A stretch of 11,583 nt of DNA, from the NCBI GenBank assembly GCA_963579025.1, contig CAUZFZ010000240.1, forward strand, positions 1 to 11,583. The letters run 5' to 3'. A program made the position numbers and the translations under genes. Each line of letters starts with the position of its first letter. The stretch's first letter is position 1. Below the pieces are notes generated by a model. It searched no databases, had not been told where the DNA came from, and saw only the letters and a list, made by a program, of their open reading frames with translations. This stretch comes from CAUZFZ01 sp963579025. GTDB taxonomy: Bacteria; Planctomycetota; Planctomycetia; Planctomycetales; Planctomycetaceae. Positions 7,469 to 11,583 of this stretch are shown here, in pieces.

Positions 7469-7525
7469 CAGAAGCTTGAGGTCAGGAAGTCCGGCGACGA
7501 AACCGCCGCATTAACATGAAGAAGA

Positions 7526-7906
7526 ATGCTTCCTGTCACTCCCTGCGACAGCGTGTCCATGATGCCTGAGGAACTCACTCGCGACGAGCCGAACCCGCAG
7601 CATGTTTCGGAACCGGTGACGGTTCGGCTGTACGGTTTCAAGGACATCACGCTACCGGCATACCTGCTGTGGTTTCTGGCCACGATTCTGATAGTTGCCG
7701 TGCTGATTGCGGCTGCACGGGAAGCCGTCGAGCCACGCACGCCGATTGGCGAGAGGCTTCATCGAATGGCGCAAAGTGAACCCTGGACAATCACTCTTGC
7801 AGAGTGGGTGCCTCCAGTCCTTGGTATCGGGCTGGCCTTTGAAGTCGTGGAAGCCCTCGTCGTCTTTTCAGCCTTCGCTCGGCAGATACGACAGAACGAT
7901 ACCTGA
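7526..7906 (+). CDS. Small membrane protein with two transmembrane helices
   Basis: Up to 126 residues (114 if started at ATG 7562). After an acidic N-terminus comes VTVRLYGFKDITLPAYLLWF, leading into a transmembrane helix (about residues 43-64). A polar, basic stretch (REAVEPRTPIGERLHRMAQ) follows, then a second hydrophobic segment (about 94-117) and a basic tail. The VxLYGF-DIT-xxYL start is a pattern I recall from small planctomycete membrane proteins of unknown role; this is recall, not a search. Start choice is open: ATG 7526 has a purine-rich GAAGAAG just upstream, while ATG 7559/7562 sits nearer the conserved part but lacks a ribosome site. It is the only well-supported plus-strand gene here and converges on the gene ending at 7974. 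No function is assigned. Confidence 0.75.
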   Translation: MLPVTPCDSVSMMPEELTRDEPNPQHVSEPVTVRLYGFKDITLPAYLLWFLATILIVAVLIAAAREAVEPRTPIGERLHRMAQSEPWTITLAEWVPPVLGIGLAFEVVEALVVFSAFARQIRQNDT

Positions 7907-7973
7907 CTGCCACCGGCTTGAGTGGGTCGTTGATGGTGGTCGCAGCTCCCGGCCAGTGCAGGAAACGCGGACT
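7907..7973. other. Convergent spacer
   Basis: Only 67 bases separate two facing stop codons (TGA 7904-7906 plus, TAG 7974-7976 minus). CCACC and GGTGG could pair across about 21 bases, but there is no T-run, so no terminator is called. Confidence 0.4.
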
Positions 7974-9845
7974 CTATTTCTGACCGCCGTCGCCAGGTGC
8001 GATCGTGCCATCCAGGGCATCGAGCAATGAGTCGCCGTCCAGAAGAGACGCTGCCGCGTCCACATCGAGCTTTGTCGACACTTGATCGTCGATGCCAATC
8101 ACCTGACCTTTGGCTCGCATGCCCACCACACCGACCGATCGGTCCGGCGTGACCAGTTCGATGCGAATCTGTCCCACGTACACGTTTCGCCTGTCGACTT
8201 CACGAAACACATGCATCGGCGTTCCGACACGCAGTCCGTCGTCGCTTCCCACCGAGATCTCCACATACTCGCGACCTCGACCTCGCTTCTTCGTGGCGAG
8301 CACAGCGCCGTTAACCGAAGCCGGTGACGACTTCTGCTTGCCCGGCTCTCGAGGCGAGACCACCAGCCGCACGATGTCCGCGACGCCGACGACGGCGTTC
8401 TTCTCGCGTTCAACGACGAATCCGACACATCGCTCGGGAGTGACGAGTGCCACTCGGATGACTGCGATGGGCTGTGCTGGTTTGCCGAGGCGAAACACGC
8501 GCATCGTCGCGTTGGGAAGCACGCCGTCGTCGCTCCCGATCGAAAATTCCACAAGTTCCCGACCACTCGTCGACTTCTTCGTTGCGATGACCTTGCCGGC
8601 AACGGTCACTCGCTGAGGAGTCGGAGCTGATTTGCGATTCGCTTCATCGGACTCCTTTGGCACCTCATCGGAGAGTGCCGACTTGTCCAAAGGACAGAGG
8701 AACAACAGCGCCATCGAGGTGGATATGCCCGGAGAATTGGGGCCGACATTCCTCCAACGCCAGCTTCCATCTCGTTGATTCTGCTGCCTCGACAGAAACA
8801 CGACGCCTTCGCGATACCAGTCGTGTTCGCCAATGAATCGCTGTTTCTGTTGCTGAGCGGCGTACTTCATGGCCATCAACGAATAGAGATGCCAGCTGGA
8901 ACCGCCGCCAGCATTGGTCGCGACCGAGAAATAACGTCCCAGCCAGTCCAGCGCTTTCTGACTCGCCTTGACGGTTGCCTCGTCATCAACGTCGGCCAGT
9001 TCCATCGCTCGCATCAACGAACCCAGTCCCGCACATGTCATGCTGCCAGTGGGTGCGGCGGACGACTTTGGGACATAGTTCCATCCGCCATCCCTGTGCT
9101 GACTCTCTCGCAAATAGCGGATCAGTCGCGTCCAGACTTCGGGATCGACTTCGAATTCCGTCTCCTTGGCCGTGGCCAGAGCGTTGACCGCAAACCACAT
9201 GTTGGAATTGTCACCTCGTGCACCGGCGCCATCGACGACACGATATCCCCATGATCCTGCCGACAGTCCCTTCTTGACCTGGGCTTCCACTAGCCGGGCA
9301 ATATTGGAACGGACACGCACGTCCTCACCACCGGTCGATAGCCACACGAGTGTCTTCAGACTCAATGCGTAGATGTAGTCAGTCTCCTGCGATCTGAGAA
9401 ACTTGAGGGCCGACGTGACAACAGGATCTTCAACTGACACTCCAGCTTTAAGTAACGCCAGGGTCGCCAGGGCCGTGCTGCCCTGAAGCAGATGGGTGTT
9501 ATTGGCCGTGTAAGCCCAGGAACCATCATCCTGCTGCTTTGATTTCAGGAACTGCACGCCCTGGTCGATTGCTCGTCGGGCATCCCGGACAAGCTCGCTT
9601 TCCCTGACCGGGTTTGAGTCGCCCGATTCGCCGGTCTGCGGTGACGCTTGCGTGTTGTCGGCACCCTGTGCGTTCGACGCACCCGACTTGGTCGAATCCG
9701 CGGCCGGGTTGGTGACTTTCGGACGGTCATCTGCTGTCGTGTCAGCAACTTGGGCAGGCAGCGCGTTCACCAGCAGGAACGGCAGGAGAAAAAGACTCAC
9801 CAGCGTGGTCTGCCTGTCGAATACGTGTCCGCGGTTCTTATGCAT
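7974..9845 (-). CDS. Secreted squalene-cyclase/prenyltransferase-fold protein with two C-terminal beta-rich repeats
   Basis: A 623-residue exported protein. Residues 1-34 form a signal peptide (basic start, core LVSLFLLPFLLVNALPA). A low-complexity Asp/Asn/Ser/Gln linker (about 35-80) follows. Residues 85-385 carry alpha/alpha-barrel repeats of the prenyltransferase/squalene oxidase type: QQDDGSWAY (104-112), AGSWGY, SQHRDGGWNYVP (248-259) and QQNQRDGSWRWRN (354-366), each with a GxW core. Two copies of an about 83-residue beta-rich unit (412-495, 509-592) share ATKK-xxxGRE-VE-S-GSDDG and R-xLVTP-R-VG; they recall small MreC-like beta barrels. Such secreted repeat proteins are common in planctomycetes and are not known cyclases, so binding or scaffolding is as likely as catalysis. 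The frame extends to 9992, overlapping the upstream gene; ATG 9845 is preferred because it gives the signal peptide, though its ribosome site is weak. It starts 49 bases after the isomerase-like gene on the same strand, suggesting an operon. Confidence 0.92.
   Translation of the reverse strand: MHKNRGHVFDRQTTLVSLFLLPFLLVNALPAQVADTTADDRPKVTNPAADSTKSGASNAQGADNTQASPQTGESGDSNPVRESELVRDARRAIDQGVQFLKSKQQDDGSWAYTANNTHLLQGSTALATLALLKAGVSVEDPVVTSALKFLRSQETDYIYALSLKTLVWLSTGGEDVRVRSNIARLVEAQVKKGLSAGSWGYRVVDGAGARGDNSNMWFAVNALATAKETEFEVDPEVWTRLIRYLRESQHRDGGWNYVPKSSAAPTGSMTCAGLGSLMRAMELADVDDEATVKASQKALDWLGRYFSVATNAGGGSSWHLYSLMAMKYAAQQQKQRFIGEHDWYREGVVFLSRQQNQRDGSWRWRNVGPNSPGISTSMALLFLCPLDKSALSDEVPKESDEANRKSAPTPQRVTVAGKVIATKKSTSGRELVEFSIGSDDGVLPNATMRVFRLGKPAQPIAVIRVALVTPERCVGFVVEREKNAVVGVADIVRLVVSPREPGKQKSSPASVNGAVLATKKRGRGREYVEISVGSDDGLRVGTPMHVFREVDRRNVYVGQIRIELVTPDRSVGVVGMRAKGQVIGIDDQVSTKLDVDAAASLLDGDSLLDALDGTIAPGDGGQK
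8070..8608 (-). repeat. Internal tandem duplication encoding the two C-terminal units
   Basis: Bases about 8070-8319 encode unit 2 and about 8361-8612 encode unit 1 of the protein ending at 7974. The protein match is strong (ATKK, GRE, GSDDG, VTP) and some DNA similarity remains, pointing to duplication of one module inside the gene. Confidence 0.7.
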
Positions 9846-9894
9846 GAGCTGGTTCACATTCGCAGGTCTAACGCCTTGGTCAACACAGTTGGTG

Positions 9895-10851
9895 TCAGAC
9901 GTCGCACTGGCTGACGGCTTCCTGCAGGCCGGCCAGTGGGTCTCGCGTGGGAATGAACTCCTGGCCGACATAGCCGTCGTAGTCCAGGTCAAGCAGCTTC
10001 TTCATGATCGGCGCAAACTGGATTTCCTGAGTGGCATCCAGTTCGCCGCGGCCGGGGCAGCCCGCGGTGTGGACATGACCGAGGATGTCCTTGACTTCGC
10101 CCAGGCGGCGAATGACGTCACCGTTCATGACCTGCACGTGATAGATGTCGAACAGCAGTTTGACTCGCGGTGAATCCACGCGACGGATGATCGATGCGAC
10201 ATAGTCCAGATCGTCGCCCTGATAACCCGGGTGTCCCTTCATGGGATGAGTGTCGTCGCGCGTATTGAGATGTTCGAGACACACGTTGACGCCTTTCTTT
10301 TCAGCGTGTGCGGCGAGCTTCTTCAGACCGGCGACGCAGTTATCCGCGCCCTCTTCAAGCGAGATTTCTCCGCTGGACGGATCTTCCGCGTCTCGCCACT
10401 TGTATCCATTGAAGGCGATGACGCTGGGGAAGCCGGCATCCGCACAGTTGTCGATCTCGGTCTTTGTGCGGGAGATGACCTCTTCGTGATAGGCCGTGTT
10501 ATTCAGGCCCTTAATGAAGGGAGCCCCCGGCATTCCGTTCGGAGCGATGGCACACGTCAGACCGTGCTTCTTCAGTGTCGGCCATGTTTCGGGGCCACAG
10601 ATTTCAACGGACACACAGCCCAGTGATTTGGCGACCTGACACGTTTTGTCGATGTCCCACTTGTCTCCGGCAATGTTGAAGCACCAGAACACGATCGACT
10701 GTTTGATATTGCCTTTCACGACGGCTGGTTTCCCATCTGCGGCAAGTGCCTGGCTGCCCGCAAGTGCTGTCAGGGCGGCGCTGCCGACCGCTCCCTGAAG
10801 GAGGTGACGGCGGTCGAACTGAGTCGAGTCCTGGGACTGTTGTGGGGGCAT
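9895..10851 (-). CDS. Tat-exported hydroxypyruvate-isomerase-like / xylose-isomerase-like TIM barrel protein
   Basis: A 318-residue protein. Residues 13-37 form a twin-arginine signal (DRRHLLQGAVGSAALTALAG, RR at 14-15, ending QALA), so it is probably exported folded. The rest is a TIM barrel of the sugar phosphate isomerase/epimerase and AP-endonuclease-2 superfamily, close in style to hydroxypyruvate isomerase. Likely metal and active-site residues: Glu193 (CLEHLNTRDD), Asp235 and His238 (LLFDIYHVQ), His261 and Arg268 (GHVHTAGCPGRGE) and Glu298 (GYVGQEFIPTRDP); the WCFN and VEICGPE segments near the start also fit. Planctomycetes hold many exported relatives; the substrate here is unknown. 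The frame extends to 10932, but ATG 10851 follows AGAGGA at good spacing and gives the Tat signal. The stop lies 49 bases before the cyclase-fold gene, so this is probably the first gene of a two-gene unit. Confidence 0.95.
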   Translation of the reverse strand: MPPQQSQDSTQFDRRHLLQGAVGSAALTALAGSQALAADGKPAVVKGNIKQSIVFWCFNIAGDKWDIDKTCQVAKSLGCVSVEICGPETWPTLKKHGLTCAIAPNGMPGAPFIKGLNNTAYHEEVISRTKTEIDNCADAGFPSVIAFNGYKWRDAEDPSSGEISLEEGADNCVAGLKKLAAHAEKKGVNVCLEHLNTRDDTHPMKGHPGYQGDDLDYVASIIRRVDSPRVKLLFDIYHVQVMNGDVIRRLGEVKDILGHVHTAGCPGRGELDATQEIQFAPIMKKLLDLDYDGYVGQEFIPTRDPLAGLQEAVSQCDV

Positions 10852-10860
10852 TGCTGAGAT

Positions 10861-10866
10861 TCCTCT
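10861..10866 (-). promoter_or_regulatory. Ribosome binding site for the isomerase-like gene
   Basis: AGAGGA on the minus strand lies 9 bases before ATG 10851 and favours that start over ATG 10932. Confidence 0.5.
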
Positions 10867-11006
10867 GTCAGGGCGAACAGGCCGAGTGGATTGTGTCTCA
10901 GCGGTGTATGTTCTTGACCCGCGACGTTGCAAGCGTGAGCAGACCTCGGGAAACGAAACAGCTCAGCCACCTGAACGGGTACGACCGCTGAAATCGGACC
11001 GCCGTG

Positions 11007-11026
11007 ATCGCCAGCAAGGTGGCGAT
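11007..11026. repeat. Short perfect hairpin
   Basis: ATCGCCA and TGGCGAT form a 7-bp perfect stem around the 6-base loop GCAAGG. No T-run follows on either strand, so it is better read as part of a repeat or regulatory dyad than as a terminator. Confidence 0.4.
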
Positions 11027-11380
11027 GGACGAACCCCCCGAAAGCCGTCGAGTCTCGTCCGGCGCGCCCGTCGTGATCCGCATGAACGCCGATTCGGACA
11101 AACTGTCCCCTCCCGACACCAGCTGCCCGTTCTCAAAGAATCCGCCGTAACTGAACCCGGTCTCCCACTCCGCGATGCGATGCGATGGCCGAAGCGACGG
11201 GAGTCCGCGTGTCGCCCGAACGCCGCCGCAAGAAAATCTGAGCGACATTACAACGCCTGTCCTTGTCCTTGTTCTTCCTGGAGACACGAGCGACAAAAGT
11301 CTAAGGAAAGTGAGGTAAACGGGGCAGTTTTGGCCTGGTCCGCATCGCGGGCTGGCGCTATGGTTCCGTCGCCTGATGCG

Positions 11381-11386
11381 AAGGAG
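11381..11386 (+). promoter_or_regulatory. Strong ribosome binding site before a GTG start
   Basis: AAGGAG lies 6 bases before GTG 11393. It is the best Shine-Dalgarno match seen in the window and decides the GTG start of the transposase-like fragment. Confidence 0.5.
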
Positions 11387-11392
11387 CGTGAT

Positions 11393-11488
11393 GTGCAGCA
11401 TCTGAAGGATCCTCGACAACACTCGCTGTTCGACGTCTTTGAAGACGTCCTGTCACCGGTCGCTTATCGCAAGCTCAAGAGGGTGTGA
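11393..11488 (+). pseudogene. N-terminal transposase-like fragment, truncated
   Basis: From GTG 11393 the frame encodes 31 residues (QHLKDPRQHSLFDVFEDVLS, then PVAYRKLKRV) and stops at TGA 11486-11488. The LKDPRQ-LFD-F-VL pattern resembles the start of some IS transposases I recall from planctomycetes and other bacteria, in which a GW-GVFR-V-LELMP segment should follow. None of the three plus frames to the window end gives that continuation, so the element looks broken or replaced after about 30 codons. The excellent ribosome site argues that this was a real start. The left end of an insertion sequence could lie in about 11290-11380 (for example near GGGGCAGTTTTGG at 11319), but no terminal inverted repeat can be shown because the right end is outside the window. 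A genuine 31-residue protein is the alternative. Confidence 0.45.
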
Positions 11489-11583
11489 TCTCTCTGAGGC
11501 GACAACACGTGGGAGTTGTGAGTTGGAGTTCTTCGGCTTTTGCCGTGAGTTGAAGTGGTCTTGGAGAAAGCGGCGTCCTTTGC
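11489..11583. other. Right-edge sequence after the transposase-like fragment
   Basis: No gene is supported. One plus frame stays open to the edge (ending ELKWSWRKRRPL), but it does not continue the transposase pattern. GAGTTG occurs twice seven bases apart near 11514-11527 and again in GTGAGTTGAAG. Confidence 0.3.

Larger units (their letters stand above)
10867..11392. other. Intergenic region, possibly containing a dispersed repeat
   Basis: About 525 bases without a gene I can defend. Facing frames are open on both strands: a minus frame includes FFENGQLVSGGDSLSESAF and RITTGAPDETRRLSGGSS, and a plus frame (GTG 11004 or ATG 11082 to TAA 11148-11150) includes MNADSDKLSPPDTSCPFSKN. Neither has a ribosome site. 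Both peptides feel familiar as short hypotheticals from planctomycete genomes, which would fit a repeated non-coding element annotated on either strand; this is recall only. A perfect hairpin ATCGCCA/TGGCGAT (11007-11013 and 11020-11026, 6-base loop) lies in the same block. The promoter of the isomerase-like gene must lie near 10870-10950; the only candidate, minus-strand TTGCAA then TACACC 18 bases on, is poor. Confidence 0.4.

Noticed and set aside
8110..8616. Plus-strand 168-codon open frame
   Set aside because: It is the antisense shadow of the duplicated C-terminal units; its Ser/Thr/Arg-rich repeats simply mirror that duplication.
8982..8993. DVDD (residues 285-288 of the cyclase-fold protein) matching the DxDD catalytic motif of class II terpene cyclases
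   Set aside because: The flanking sequence (MELADVDDEATVKASQ) does not resemble the cyclase active-site loop, and the protein is secreted with only about 300 residues of barrel. A chance match is more likely.
10886..11488. Plus-strand 200-codon open frame covering the right-hand region
   Set aside because: Most of it is Arg/Pro/Ser-rich with no ribosome site at its ATG. Only its last 31 codons look real, and these have their own GTG start and ribosome site.
1..11583. CRISPR arrays, tRNA or rRNA genes, complete insertion sequences
   Set aside because: No regularly spaced direct repeats, cloverleaf-like sequence, rRNA core motifs or paired IS ends were seen on reading both strands.

Overview
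The window reads as a chromosomal stretch of a planctomycete. The evidence is protein style, not a marker gene: a secreted NPCBM / sugar-dehydrogenase-like propeller / c-type cytochrome fusion of the kind planctomycetes carry in many copies, a Tat-exported xylose-isomerase-like TIM barrel, a secreted squalene-cyclase-fold repeat protein, a stand-alone M41-like peptidase, and large single-anchor proteins with lineage-restricted domains. Base composition is moderately GC-rich and coding density is loose.

Layout. Six of the seven larger loci lie on the minus strand. From left to right: (1) 172-651, a stand-alone M41 (FtsH-protease-like) metallopeptidase gene interrupted by an in-frame amber codon; (2) 875-3373, an 832-residue membrane-anchored protein with a duplicated domain; (3) a 469-base spacer holding a 12-bp palindrome, a 'CGCAAAG'-type inverted-repeat element and a possible 30-codon plus-strand gene; (4) 3843-4319, a soluble 158-residue protein of unknown function; (5) 4415-7360, the 981-residue secreted cytochrome fusion; (6) 7526-7906 on the plus strand, a two-helix membrane protein divergent from (5); (7) 7974-9845, a secreted alpha/alpha-barrel protein with two C-terminal beta-rich repeats; (8) 9895-10851, the Tat-exported sugar isomerase-like protein, 49 bases upstream of (7) in the direction of transcription and plausibly its operon partner; (9) about 540 bases with no convincing gene, possibly a dispersed repeat, ending in a well-started but quickly truncated transposase-like N-terminus at 11393-11488.

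The exported proteins (5, 7, 8) and the anchored protein (2) suggest cell-envelope work, probably handling of complex carbohydrate, but no pathway can be rebuilt from this window. I see no CRISPR array, no RNA gene, and no recognisable defence or biosynthetic system. The observations most worth following are the amber codon in the M41 gene, the conserved-looking 158-residue protein, the repeat elements, and the truncated transposase start at the right edge.
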